From Marchantia polymorpha subsp. ruderalis (Eukaryota > Streptophyta > Marchantiopsida > Marchantiales > Marchantiaceae): a stretch of 64,000 nucleotides of DNA. Below, in pieces: positions 54,626 through 64,000 of this stretch. The notes beneath the pieces are model-generated. The model was not told the DNA's origin. It made no database searches and saw nothing but the letters and a program-made list of their open reading frames with translations. Position numbers and translations under genes: made by a program. Numbering within the stretch: the first letter of the stretch is position 1; every line of letters starts with the position of its first letter. The stretch lies in assembly GCA_037833965.1 (NCBI GenBank), contig AP031354.1, positions 2,582,001-2,646,000 on the forward strand, written 5' to 3'.

Positions 54626-57600
54626 CTACACGCCTGCACGGAACCACGCTACACTACACTCCGCGGAACCTGTACTACGTCTCCTGCGCGGCCGACTGCC
54701 GCGCACTAACTCCCTACCCTGCCACTCTTCCGCTCGACTGCACAGTCCCAACCGCTGCAACGCCGCGGACACCTCCCCCTCGAGGGCGGACATGGTATCC
54801 TGTGCCTTCGATAGAAAGGCCTCGAGCTTCTTCGCTACCTTCCGCCGACTCCTACTGTCGCCTGACAACAACCCGGCTGCGCGCAATTCAAACTCACGCA
54901 GTGTGAGTTTCTCCTGCGCCTTCACTTCCCAGTGGGCGTAGCCCTTGAGACAGTGGGCGACTCGCCTCGCCGTCTCCACCTTCGTGCGATCCGCCTCCTT
55001 CCTGCGATCCTCTTCAATCGTCACTAATTGCGATTCGGCTTCAGCACGTTGCGCTCTCAATTCGCCACACTCTGACTGCAAACTGCGGATTAATTCTTCA
55101 TCCGCCTGCCGTGCGAGCTGACATTGTTCCAACAACCGCGTCTGTCGCACGAGCTCCTCTGACAAAATCCGATTCTGGGCCTGCTCAAAATCGAGTGCTT
55201 CCTTGACCTTCACCTGCTCCTTGGTGAGCTCGCCCAGTTTCTCATCCTTCATCTTCTCGGAGTGCTTGTAGAATTTCTGATTAAGCTTGTACTGTCCCCA
55301 CAAGCACTCATGCTTCTCCTTCAAGTCCCTCAACTCCTGGTCCACTCTAGCTAATAGCTTGCTGGTGTGGACTTTAGTGCGAGTCCGCCTGCGCACTAAC
55401 TCGATGTAAGATCCCGGCTGGAGTGGGTCGGCGTATTTATCGACCTTGCGATCCAAGTACCGCAGCAACGGAATCACCTGCTCAGAGAGCGCCGCCGCCG
55501 GCGCTCCAACAATTTCCTCCTCCTCCTCCTCGGTGTCTTCTGCTCCTGACATTTCTTCCGTGGAGCCTCCGTCGTCATCATCCGAGTGGAGGATTTCAGT
55601 CGCCATTGAATGCGTCGGCGACTGCCCCGAGTGGGGCTGCACGTCCTCGACGTGTGCTGCCTGCGAAGGCACGGCTGCGGCCTCGCTGCTCGTCGCCAAA
55701 ATGTCTAAGGCGGAAGGCGAATGTATCCGAGCGGCATCCCCGTCGCTCGCTGGTTGATTGCCCACCGCATTCTCTCTGTCGCCGTCGTCCGTCGCCGAAG
55801 GCGATCGAGCGGAGGGTGGCTGCGCGGGATTGGATTGCGCATCGCGCATCGAGATGTCGTCCCGCGGACAGTCACTCCGCTCCTCCGTCTTCTGCTCCCT
55901 CGATCGGTCCGTGGGGGCCGTGCCCGGCCCGTGCGCAGGCGCATTTGCCGGCGCCTTGTCCGCCGCAGGCGTAGCGCCGCGGACATCTATCGCCGAAGGC
56001 GACATGGCCGGGGGCCGCACGCCCGATGTTCCTTGGCCTATAGGCCCTACCGCCGAAGGCGCATCTATCGGCGTACTTCCCGCCGATGGTGCGGCCTCCG
56101 CACGCTCTCTGCTCGTATCTCCTCGGCTCGAAGGCCCTGGCGCCGAAGGCGCGAATTGCGGCGCGTGGTGCGCCGGAGGATCTGGCCCCGAGGGCCGGTG
56201 TCTCGTAGGCGGTTCTTCCGCCGGCTCCTTTCCCTTCCTGCGTTGGAACGGGGGTGATTCTTGCCTGTGCACAGGCGGCACGTGCGGAGGTGTTCTGTGC
56301 ACAGGTGACCTGTGCACAGGCGACCTGTGCACAGGCGAGCGCCTGTGCACAGGCGGACTGCTCCTTCCCACGCGTAAGCGTAGATCCACGTCCACTTGTG
56401 TTCGCCGGTCCGCGGAGGCTCGTCCGTCCGCGGAGGTTCGCCTGTGCGCAAACGGAACCTCTGTCCGCATCGCACGTGGTAACTCCGGAGGCCCTTGGCC
56501 CGTAGGCGGCCTCTCTCCCGACGAGGTTGCAGCGTGGCCCGTCGCTCCTGCGGTCGTCCGCGCTTCTTCTCGCCTCTCTGGCGACGCACTTCCTATCTCC
56601 GTCGCAATCGTCGCCGTGTCTGCACTGTCAGCTGGCAACACCAGTCTGCGTGCCTTCTGCTTCGGCCGGCTGTATGGCTCGCACAGCGGCCGCGGTCGAA
56701 TGGGAGCAGAGAGTTCTTGATGCTGCTCCTCTTCGGACTCTTCCCTCCATCGCCGCTTCCGCGGCACTCGCGCTGCAGGAGTGTGTCGCCCTTCGTCCCT
56801 CCGTCTTGATGGGGTAGAAGTCGGTGACTCCTCTGCGTCAGTATCGACCTCGTTCTCCCGCACATACTTCCCGGGATGGTCGATGGACAATGGCGGAAAA
56901 TGTTCAAGCTCCGCCGCTGTCAAACAATTCCGCTGTCGATAAAAATTGATGAGGAAAGGAGAAAGATGGTTTAGAGTTCCCCCCTTCTCCTCAAACGCGT
57001 GCTGTCGCATCACCCTGTGCAGGATGCTCGCCCAGTGAATTGGAGTTCCCTCGATGACGCACTCCACAAAAGAGACCTGCCACAATGTGATGTAGCAGGC
57101 GCGGTGCGGCTGCAGTAATTGCATCAGCGCCGCGGACAAAGTCCGGCGAAATCGATCCTTGTAATCACGGGTCCTGTACCCATTCTTGGTAGACCTCCCG
57201 GTCTTGAACAGCTCCACAAATTGCGCCTCTTCTTGCTTGGTCACCTTGATGCTCTCACTGTCGAAAAGGAGATGTCCTGGCATGCCAGCACATCTTCCCA
57301 ACGCCTGCGCCCAATCTTGGACTGTCCACCGATCAACATGCGGACGCAATCCGCGCGAGGGTGGTCCCTGTGGCTCTAGCCACTCGCGCACCATATTCGC
57401 GCAGATGTAATTCCATCCCCATAGCAAGAAATCGAGCTTTCTTGCTATTAAGCGCTCCTCGAAAGCGCGCAGCCCGTTCTGCGGCAGGCGAAGTGGCACC
57501 ATCCGCAATCTGCTCGGTCTCGTCATTGCGTTCCTGGGGTTCGCTCGCCCGCTCATTCTACTTCCGCACTGTCCGCGTTTCTTTCTCTCTCGGCAAACTC

Positions 57601-57778
57601 TAATCGCTCTCAATTCCAAATCACGCGCACTCACTTCTCCCTCAATCAACAAGAAATCTCCTGTGTGACGACGTCGGGAATGGTCCGCAGCCAGCAGATG
57701 GATGCGCGCAGCGCGCACAAGAGATTGGAATCGCGAATTCAAGAATGGGACGCTCTCCGCCGCCCGGTCGAAGGTCAT
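54626..57778 (-). CDS. LTR-encoded protein, family A, intact (1,050 aa)
   Basis: The second complete family-A copy. It differs from the one at 8,946-12,086 by scattered substitutions and an extra SPVHR unit, and all length changes keep the frame. The preferred start by comparison with family B is Met85 at 57,526. Domain order is the same: Trp-rich helical domain, repeat-rich middle, acidic patch, coiled coil, basic tail. The solo LTR has no linked gag-pol, so expression would need its own or a flanking promoter. Confidence 0.82.
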   Translation of the reverse strand: MTFDRAAESVPFLNSRFQSLVRAARIHLLAADHSRRRHTGDFLLIEGEVSARDLELRAIRVCRERKKRGQCGSRMSGRANPRNAMTRPSRLRMVPLRLPQNGLRAFEERLIARKLDFLLWGWNYICANMVREWLEPQGPPSRGLRPHVDRWTVQDWAQALGRCAGMPGHLLFDSESIKVTKQEEAQFVELFKTGRSTKNGYRTRDYKDRFRRTLSAALMQLLQPHRACYITLWQVSFVECVIEGTPIHWASILHRVMRQHAFEEKGGTLNHLSPFLINFYRQRNCLTAAELEHFPPLSIDHPGKYVRENEVDTDAEESPTSTPSRRRDEGRHTPAARVPRKRRWREESEEEQHQELSAPIRPRPLCEPYSRPKQKARRLVLPADSADTATIATEIGSASPERREEARTTAGATGHAATSSGERPPTGQGPPELPRAMRTEVPFAHRRTSADGRASADRRTQVDVDLRLRVGRSSPPVHRRSPVHRSPVHRSPVHRTPPHVPPVHRQESPPFQRRKGKEPAEEPPTRHRPSGPDPPAHHAPQFAPSAPGPSSRGDTSRERAEAAPSAGSTPIDAPSAVGPIGQGTSGVRPPAMSPSAIDVRGATPAADKAPANAPAHGPGTAPTDRSREQKTEERSDCPRDDISMRDAQSNPAQPPSARSPSATDDGDRENAVGNQPASDGDAARIHSPSALDILATSSEAAAVPSQAAHVEDVQPHSGQSPTHSMATEILHSDDDDGGSTEEMSGAEDTEEEEEEIVGAPAAALSEQVIPLLRYLDRKVDKYADPLQPGSYIELVRRRTRTKVHTSKLLARVDQELRDLKEKHECLWGQYKLNQKFYKHSEKMKDEKLGELTKEQVKVKEALDFEQAQNRILSEELVRQTRLLEQCQLARQADEELIRSLQSECGELRAQRAEAESQLVTIEEDRRKEADRTKVETARRVAHCLKGYAHWEVKAQEKLTLREFELRAAGLLSGDSRSRRKVAKKLEAFLSKAQDTMSALEGEVSAALQRLGLCSRAEEWQGRELVRGSRPRRRRSTGSAECSVAWFRAGV

Positions 57779-59020
57779 GGTCGGCTCTTGGTCGTGAAGA
57801 ACGTCTCACTTGATGGCCGCGCCGGCTGTACGCTGGAACGGTCTTCGCTCTCACGCGCGGCTTCACGCTCCGCCGTCGTCGATTAAACTCTCACGCTCGA
57901 ATTGGCGGATTTGAACTCCGCGAGCGTGTCACCCTCCGGACATGGGGGCGTAGCGCCGAAGGCGAGTTTTCCGCCTTGCGCGGTACACTTGTTCGTACCG
58001 CCCCTCGGCCAATCTCCTTCTGCCTTGACGCGTGCGTCCGCATGTCGGACAAAAATTCAACTCCTGCCTGTGCGCAGGCAGGAGCCTCGGCGGATCCTCC
58101 GCCGGTGCGGAACTTGAACATTCTCCTGTGCACAGGCGTTCGCCTGTGCGCAGGCGAATTCCGTCCGCGGCGCTGCGCTGACGCGGAAGGCGTTGACCGT
58201 GGTCAGCCGTCTCCGTCCAGTCTGTCCGTTCCTTGTCTCTCCATCGGCGCTTCCGCCGCCGCAACTCCGTCCGTCCAAGAGCGCATCCACCCGTGCCGTC
58301 CGCACGGTCCGTACCGATGGGATTACTCTGGCGGCCGTACGTGGCGCCGCGCTGGCGCGGAAGGCGCCGTACACTTTATACCTCACAAGGCGCATTTCTA
58401 GGGCCCAAGGCGGATTTTCCGCCGACGCCGAAGTGCCTGTGCACAGGCGTTCGTCTGTGCGTAGGCGGACTTCGCGCCTTCCCTAACCCTACGTCGCCTG
58501 GGCACAGGCGAACGCCTTCGTCCGTGCATAGGACAAAACTTGAATCCCCCTTCCGCGTAGGCGGAATTCGCGCCGGTGGCGAAATCCTTCCGCCGTAGGC
58601 GACCGCCTCCATTTCTTCCAGTAGCGATAACTCCCTAAGTCCTCGTCCGTTCCAAGCGTTCTTGGGCTCGTTAGAATCAGCGCGTCGAGCTCTTTCCAAC
58701 GGGATCCAACTTGGTCAAGGCGCCCGAGGGTTTACCTAATTACGGGGGTTTCCCTACAGCCGCGGACGCAACCTCCGAAGGCGGGTTTTGCGCCTTGCGC
58801 CGTAGAGATCCTAACTGCGGAGCTCGCAGGGAGGGTGGTGCCTGTGCTTGGTGCGGCACCCCAAATCCCAGATTCTACAAGATCCCTCGAGAATCCCCGC
58901 GATCTTCCGGATTCACTCTGTTTTGATGTACCGAAGGCTATTTACAATGCTTCCATGGTACAGTTTTCCAAAAATGTTTTAATTTCCTCAAAATTTCCAA
59001 AAGTGGGGTACCACAGGCGA

Positions 59021-59147
59021 GGACAGTGAGTCGACCGTGCGATCGGATTCCAGTGGTACCGAATCCGATTACTTCGTGGGATTCGTTGCCTGCTGTTCGG
59101 TGGGAGAAGAAGAAGAGCCGGAAGCTATTCAGCCGGAAGACGAATAG
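59021..59147 (+). pseudogene. gag-protease of internal2, last segment
   Basis: Continues S-G-E-D-S-E after the solo LTR and ends at the conserved TAG. It is the acidic C-terminus after protease. Confidence 0.88.
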
Positions 59148-59153
59148 CAATTA
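59145..59153 (+). promoter_or_regulatory. Leaky stop TAG CAA TTA
   Basis: Third copy of the same nine bases, kept although the next codons differ by a substitution (GTG to GTA) and the upstream gag has a nonsense mutation. Confidence 0.8.
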
Positions 59154-61988
59154 ACTGTAGGACTGGGAAGGAGTGAGACGAGTCACACTGAGGGCATTGT
59201 CGACCCTAGTGACTGTCACGAAGTACAACTCAGTCCCGGCAAGTGCTTGAAGGTATCAAGCGCAGTGAGAGGAGACGAGCTAAGGAAAGTACAGGCATTC
59301 CTTGGCCATTATGTCGACGTCTTCGCCTGGAAGATCGAGGACATGAAGGGGATACCTGCACGGTATGGGGAACACCGTATCGATTTACTGGACGACTCAG
59401 TACCCATACGACAGCGCCAGTATCGCCTCAACCCAAAATACTCCTTGCTAGTGAAAGAGGAGATAGATAAGTACTTGAGCGCTGGTATCATTTACCCTGT
59501 GCTCAGCAGCGAGTGGGTGTCGCCGATTGTTATCGTACCCAAGAAGTTGACGGGTAAGATACGAGTGTGTCAGGATTTCCGGAAGTTGAATGCAGCAACA
59601 CGCAAGGATCATCACCCGTTACCATTCACGGATGCCATTCTAGACCATGTCGCAGGACATGAATGTTATAGCTTCCTGGATGGGTTCTCAGGTTACAATC
59701 AGGTGTCTATCCGTGAACAGGACAAGGATAAAACTACGTTCACAACCGACTGGGGAACTTACGCATACCACAAGATGCCCTTCGGTCTGTGCAACGCGCC
59801 TGCCACCTTTCAACGGATGATGACCAATATCTTTCAGGAACAACTGAGGAAGTTCCTGGAAATATTCATAGATGACTTCTGTGTCTTTGGGAAGCGGTCT
59901 GAACACCTAAGTCACTTGAAGCAGACCTTCGATAAATGTAGAGAGAGCAGTTTATCACTGCATCCCGAGAAGTGCTTTTTCTTTATGACTAGTGGGATCT
60001 TGTTGGGTCATCGGGTCTCGGCAGACGGCATTGCGGTGGACGTCGAGAAGGTCAAGGTTATACTCGAGCTTGAGCCACCCACGAATCTAAGAGAGCTGCG
60101 AGCATTCCTGGGTCATGTGGGCTACTACCGAAGATTCATACACATGTATGCAATACTGGCGGCGGACCTGACCAAGTTGTTGAAGAAGGACGAGCCTTAT
60201 GCTTGGGGTGCGAACCAGCAGTCAGCATTTGAGGCTCTTAAAGCGAAACTCACGACTGCTCCCGTACTAAGGAGTCCAGACTGGAATCGACCATTCCATG
60301 TTTACGTTGACACCTCGGCATTCGCCATCGGTGTAGTACTGAGTCAAAAGGATGACAACAAAAAGGACTACCCGATCTACTTCGCGAGCCGACAGCTGTC
60401 TCTAGCAGAGCGGAAGTACACCACGACGGAGAGAGAAGCGTTGGGGATGGTGTACTCCTGTAAAAAGTTCCGTCACTACCTAATCTGCTACGAGTTTGTG
60501 TTCCATGTGGACCACTACGCATTGCAACACCTAGTCAAGAAAGCCGACCTATCCGGTCGAATCGCCAGGTGGGTATTGTTACTACAAGAGTTCACCTACA
60601 CAGTCCAGACCAGGAAAGGGGTGCACCACGAAAATGCGGATTACTTGTCCCAATTATGGACCCAGCCGACAGAGGAGGAATTGGTGGACGATTTTCCAGA
60701 TGAAGAGTTATTTCAGTTGTCTGCAGGACATGAGTCCCGCTATGCCGACCTGTATCGATATCTGCTAACTCTCCAGTGCCCCGAAGGCATGGATTTGGAA
60801 CAGCGAACTGTCTTTATTCATAAGGCAGGCCCGTACCAACTCCAGCAGGGGGTTTTGTTCAAGAAGATGGCAGATGAGCGCTTATGCAGGTGCCTGGAGG
60901 AATCAGAGGTACCAAGAATAGTGAGTGCGATGCATACTGAGGAGGCGGGTGGACACTATGCCACCAAGAACACGGTCACAAAGATCCTAAATGCGGGGTA
61001 TTGGTGGCCGACCATGTTTAAGGATGTTCTCGATTACATTCGCAAGTGCGACAGTTGCCAGAGGACGGGGAGACCGACGCCTACAACACGCTGGCCCCTG
61101 ACTCCCATCATGCCTCTAGCACCTTTCGAAAAGTGGGGTATTGACTTTGTAGGGCCGATACAACCGGTGACTAGAAGTACACGAAGGCGCTACATTCTGG
61201 TAGCAACGGACTATGCCACCAAAATGGTAGAGGCCAGAGCCACCAGAAAGGATGATGCTGCCACAGTGGCAGCATTCTTGTTTGAGTCAATCATCACACG
61301 CTACGGATGTCCCTTAGAGTTAGTCAGCGACCGGGGCACGCATTTTCTGAATCAGATCATCGAAGATCTGACACGGTACTTCCACATCAAGCACCGGAAG
61401 ACTACTCCATACAATCCCAAGGCAAATGGACTGACGGAGAAGTCCAATGGTCTGCTGTGTAAAATACTACTCAAGGTCACGGTGAATCACGCTCACGACT
61501 GGGATACGAAGCTAGCAGCCGCTCTATGGGCGTACCGCACAGCTGAGAAGATCACGACCAAACAGACACCATACTTTCTGGTGTATGGGCAACACCCGAT
61601 CCTCCGGATCGAATTTGAAGTACCCACCCAACGAACGTTGGATTTGCAGAGGATGGGCGCAGAGGAGAGTCAGCTCTACAGGTTACAGGAAGTCACGCTG
61701 CTGGATGAGAGGAGAAGAGACGCCGAAGATCGCACCAGGAAAATCCAACTCCGCCGAAAGGAGAGATACGATAAAAAGATCAAACCGGTACTCCTGCAGG
61801 CGGGTGATTTGGCATTGCTCTACGACAGCAGGCATGCCAGATTCCCAGGCAAACTGCACCTAAGGTGGATGGGACCTTACAGGGTTGTCGAAGTCTTCCC
61901 GAATGGATCCATCCAACTTGCGGACCTGGCCGGCGATTTGTTAGGCACCCGAGTGAACGGGTGGCGGTTGAAGAAATACCACATGTGA
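59148..61988 (+). CDS. pol of internal2, open (946 aa)
   Basis: Same length and motifs as pol of internal1, with no stop or indel. It has scattered changes such as LSQLW for LSRLW in the RNase H tail. Because its upstream gag-protease is split and carries a stop, and LTR2 lacks a promoter, this frame is probably not expressed as a polyprotein. It could still recombine with active copies. Confidence 0.88.
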   Translation, partial: QLTVGLGRSETSHTEGIVDPSDCHEVQLSPGKCLKVSSAVRGDELRKVQAFLGHYVDVFAWKIEDMKGIPARYGEHRIDLLDDSVPIRQRQYRLNPKYSLLVKEEIDKYLSAGIIYPVLSSEWVSPIVIVPKKLTGKIRVCQDFRKLNAATRKDHHPLPFTDAILDHVAGHECYSFLDGFSGYNQVSIREQDKDKTTFTTDWGTYAYHKMPFGLCNAPATFQRMMTNIFQEQLRKFLEIFIDDFCVFGKRSEHLSHLKQTFDKCRESSLSLHPEKCFFFMTSGILLGHRVSADGIAVDVEKVKVILELEPPTNLRELRAFLGHVGYYRRFIHMYAILAADLTKLLKKDEPYAWGANQQSAFEALKAKLTTAPVLRSPDWNRPFHVYVDTSAFAIGVVLSQKDDNKKDYPIYFASRQLSLAERKYTTTEREALGMVYSCKKFRHYLICYEFVFHVDHYALQHLVKKADLSGRIARWVLLLQEFTYTVQTRKGVHHENADYLSQLWTQPTEEELVDDFPDEELFQLSAGHESRYADLYRYLLTLQCPEGMDLEQRTVFIHKAGPYQLQQGVLFKKMADERLCRCLEESEVPRIVSAMHTEEAGGHYATKNTVTKILNAGYWWPTMFKDVLDYIRKCDSCQRTGRPTPTTRWPLTPIMPLAPFEKWGIDFVGPIQPVTRSTRRRYILVATDYATKMVEARATRKDDAATVAAFLFESIITRYGCPLELVSDRGTHFLNQIIEDLTRYFHIKHRKTTPYNPKANGLTEKSNGLLCKILLKVTVNHAHDWDTKLAAALWAYRTAEKITTKQTPYFLVYGQHPILRIEFEVPTQRTLDLQRMGAEESQLYRLQEVTLLDERRRDAEDRTRKIQLRRKERYDKKIKPVLLQAGDLALLYDSRHARFPGKLHLRWMGPYRVVEVFPNGSIQLADLAGDLLGTRVNGWRLKKYHM

Positions 61989-62012
61989 GTGTTCGCGTGG
62001 GCGCTCACAATT

Positions 62013-62025
62013 GAGGAGGGGGGCA
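62013..62025 (+). other. Polypurine tract of internal2
   Basis: GAGGAGGGGGGCA before TGTGG of LTR3. Confidence 0.9.
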
Positions 62026-64000
62026 TGTGGTACCCCACTTTTGGCAATTTTGAGGAAATTAAAACATTTTTGAAAAACTGTACCCTGGCAGCATTGTAAA
62101 TAGCCTTCGGTACATCAAAACAGAGTGAATCCGGAAGATCGCGGGGATTCTCGAGGGATCTTGTAGAATCTGGGATTTGGGGTGCCGCAGCAAGGACAGG
62201 CACCACCCTCCCTGCGAGCTCCGCAGTTAGGATCTCTACGGCGCAAGGCGCAAAACCCGCCTTCGGAGGTTGCGTCCGCGGCTGTAGGGAAACCCCCGTA
62301 ATTAGGTAAACCCTCGGGCGCCTTGACCAAGTTAGGGTCCCGTTGGAAAGAGCTCGACGCGCTGATTCTAACGAGCCCAAGAACGCTTGGAACGGACGAG
62401 GACTTAGGGAGTTATCGCTACTGGAAGAAACGGAGGCGGTCGCCTACGGCGGAAGGAGTTCGCCACCGGCGCGAATTCCGCCTACGCGGAAGGGGGATTC
62501 AAGTTTTGTCCTATGCACGGACGAAGGCGTTCGCCTGTGCACAGGCGAAGTAGGGTTAGGGAAGGCGCGAAGTCCGCCTACGCACAGGCGTTCGCCTGTG
62601 CACAGGCACTTCGGCGTCGGCGGAAAATCCGCCTTGGGCCCTAGAAATGCGCCTTGTGAGGTAGAAAGTGTACGGCGCCTTCCGCGCCAGCGCAGCGCCG
62701 CGTACGTCGGAAGAGCCGCCAGAGTAATCCAATAGGTACGGACCGTGCGGACGGCACGGGTGGATGCGCTCTTGGACGGACGGAGTTGCGGCGGCGGAAG
62801 CGCCGACGGAGAGACAAGGAACGGACAGACTGGACGGAGACGGCTGACCACGGTCAACGCCTTCCGCGCCAGCGCAGCGCCGCGGACGGAATTCGCCTGC
62901 GCACAGGCGAACGCCTGTGCACAGGAGGATGTTCAAGTTCCGCGCCGGCGGAGAATCCGCCGAGGCCCCTACCTGCGCACAGGCAGGAGTTGAATTTTTG
63001 TCCGACATGCGGACGCACGCGTCAAGGCAGAAGGAGATTGGCCGAGGGGCGGTACGAACAAGTGTACCGCGCAAGGCGGAAAACTCGCCTTCGGCGCTAC
63101 GCCCCCATGTCCGCAGGGCGACACGCTCGCGGAGTTCAAATCCGCCAATTCGAGCGTGAGAGTTTAATCGACGACGGCGGAGCGTGAAGCCGCGCGTGAG
63201 AGCGAAGACCGTTCCAGCGTACAGCCGGCGCGGCCATCAAGTGAGACGTTCTTCACGACCAAGAGCCGACCATGACCTTCGACCGGGCGGCGGAGAACGT
63301 CCCATTCTTGAATTCGCGATTCCAATCTCTTGTGCGCGCTGCGCGCATCCATCTGCTGGCTGCGGACCATTCTCGACGTCGTCACACAGGAGATTTCTTG
63401 TTGATTGAGGGAGAAGTGAGTGCGCGTGATTTGGAATTGAGAGCGATTAGAGTTTGCCGAGAGAGAAAGAAACGCGGACAGTGCGGAAGTAGAATGAGCG
63501 GGCGAGCGAACCCCAGGAACGCAATGACGAGACCGAGCAGATTGCGGATGGTGCCACTTCGCCTGCCGCAGAACGGGCTGCGCGCTTTCGAAGAGCGCTT
63601 AATAGCAAGAAAGCTCGATTTCTTGCTATGGGGATGGAATTACATCTGTGCGAATATGGTGCGCGAGTGGCTAGAGCCACAGGGACCACCCTCGCGCGGA
63701 TTGCGTCCGCATGTTGATCGGTGGACAGTCCAAGATTGGGCGCAGGCGTTGGGAAGATGTGCTGGCATGCCAGGGCATCTCCTTTTCGACAGTGAGAGCA
63801 TCAAGGTGACCAAACAAGAAGAGGCGCAATTTGTGGAGCTGTTCAAGACCGGGAGGTCTACCAAGAATGGGTACAGGACCCGTGATTACAAGGATCGATT
63901 TCGCCGGACTTTGTCCGCGGCGCTGATGCAATTACTGCAGCCGCACCGCGCCTGCTACATCACATTGTGGCAGGTCTCTTTTGTGGAGTGCGTCATCGAG
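62026..64000 (+). repeat. LTR3, left part, runs off the window
   Basis: Starts TGTGGTACC after the polypurine tract. The palindrome-rich U3 and the start of the LTR ORF are visible. The remaining 3.4 kb or so is outside. Confidence 0.92.
63272..64000 (+). CDS. LTR-encoded protein in LTR3, partial (first 243 codons)
   Basis: Open from the ATG at 63,272 to the window end with no stop. Met85, the preferred start, is at 63,524. The visible part matches the family-A protein up to the FVECVIE motif. Whether it is intact cannot be judged. Confidence 0.75.
   Translation, partial: MTFDRAAENVPFLNSRFQSLVRAARIHLLAADHSRRRHTGDFLLIEGEVSARDLELRAIRVCRERKKRGQCGSRMSGRANPRNAMTRPSRLRMVPLRLPQNGLRAFEERLIARKLDFLLWGWNYICANMVREWLEPQGPPSRGLRPHVDRWTVQDWAQALGRCAGMPGHLLFDSESIKVTKQEEAQFVELFKTGRSTKNGYRTRDYKDRFRRTLSAALMQLLQPHRACYITLWQVSFVECVIE

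Larger units (their letters stand above)
53619..59015 (-). mobile_element. Solo family-A LTR in internal2 (5,397 bp)
   Basis: TGTAATAACCC to GGTACCACA, with perfect GGCGA duplication (53,614-53,618 and 59,016-59,020). It is the longest complete LTR in the window and has an intact ORF. Confidence 0.95.
31833..64000 (+). mobile_element. Forward tandem array LTR1-internal1-LTR2-internal2-LTR3
   Basis: Three LTRs alternate with two internal regions, all in one orientation. The left flank GCCGT (31,828-31,832) is the expected target-site copy; its partner is outside the window. Sharing of LTR2 by two internal regions is the usual outcome of unequal recombination between LTRs of two copies or sister chromatids. 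The array lies in the ORF of the 5' LTR of R. Confidence 0.88.

Overview
The window is nuclear DNA of a land plant. The first 6.8 kb holds broken copies of three plant-type genes: an ABC1-like kinase, a NEK kinase and an ARABIDILLO-type armadillo protein. Everything from 7,001 to the end is a nest of one Ty3/gypsy LTR retrotransposon family plus one divergent relative. A bryophyte or other non-seed plant is my weak guess, from the ARABIDILLO-like protein and the Tat/Athila-like polymerase; the sequence alone does not prove it.

The main result is the structure of the element. Junctions place the LTR from TGTGGTACC to GGTTATTACA, directly between the polypurine tract on one side and the tRNA-Asp primer site on the other. 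The full LTR is about 5.39 kb. It contains one long sense-strand ORF of about 1,046-1,050 codons lying between the LTR start and the LTR promoter (TATAAAATAG). The ORF is therefore in U3 and sits at the 3' end of the genomic RNA, downstream of pol. A second LTR family (47,337-52,204) carries a homologous 851-codon ORF. Its N- and C-terminal domains are strongly conserved and its middle is not. I recognise no family for this protein.

The internal region is exactly 5,796 bp in all three copies once nested insertions and one target-site copy are removed. It encodes gag-protease (943 codons) and, in the same frame after a single TAG, RT-RNase H-integrase (946 codons). The stop context is TAG CAA TTA, the tobamovirus-type leaky stop, in all three copies.

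Layout: 1-7,000 flanking DNA with gene relics and a Helitron-like double hairpin; 7,001-7,939 end of an old reverse LTR; 7,940-31,832 a reverse element R (3' LTR, pol, gag, PBS, start of 5' LTR), split by a forward solo LTR (15,454-20,846) and a reverse solo LTR (26,142-31,274); from 31,833 a forward tandem array LTR1-internal1-LTR2-internal2-LTR3 inserted in the 5' LTR of R and running off the window. Internal2 is split by the divergent solo LTR and by another reverse solo LTR (53,619-59,015). All four solo LTRs have perfect 5-bp target-site duplications (GGTGT, GCTCG, CTAGC, GGCGA).

Internal1 has intact gag-protease and pol. Intact LTR ORFs are at 8,946-12,086, 48,693-51,248 and 54,626-57,778; the other copies are broken by stops, deletions or insertions.
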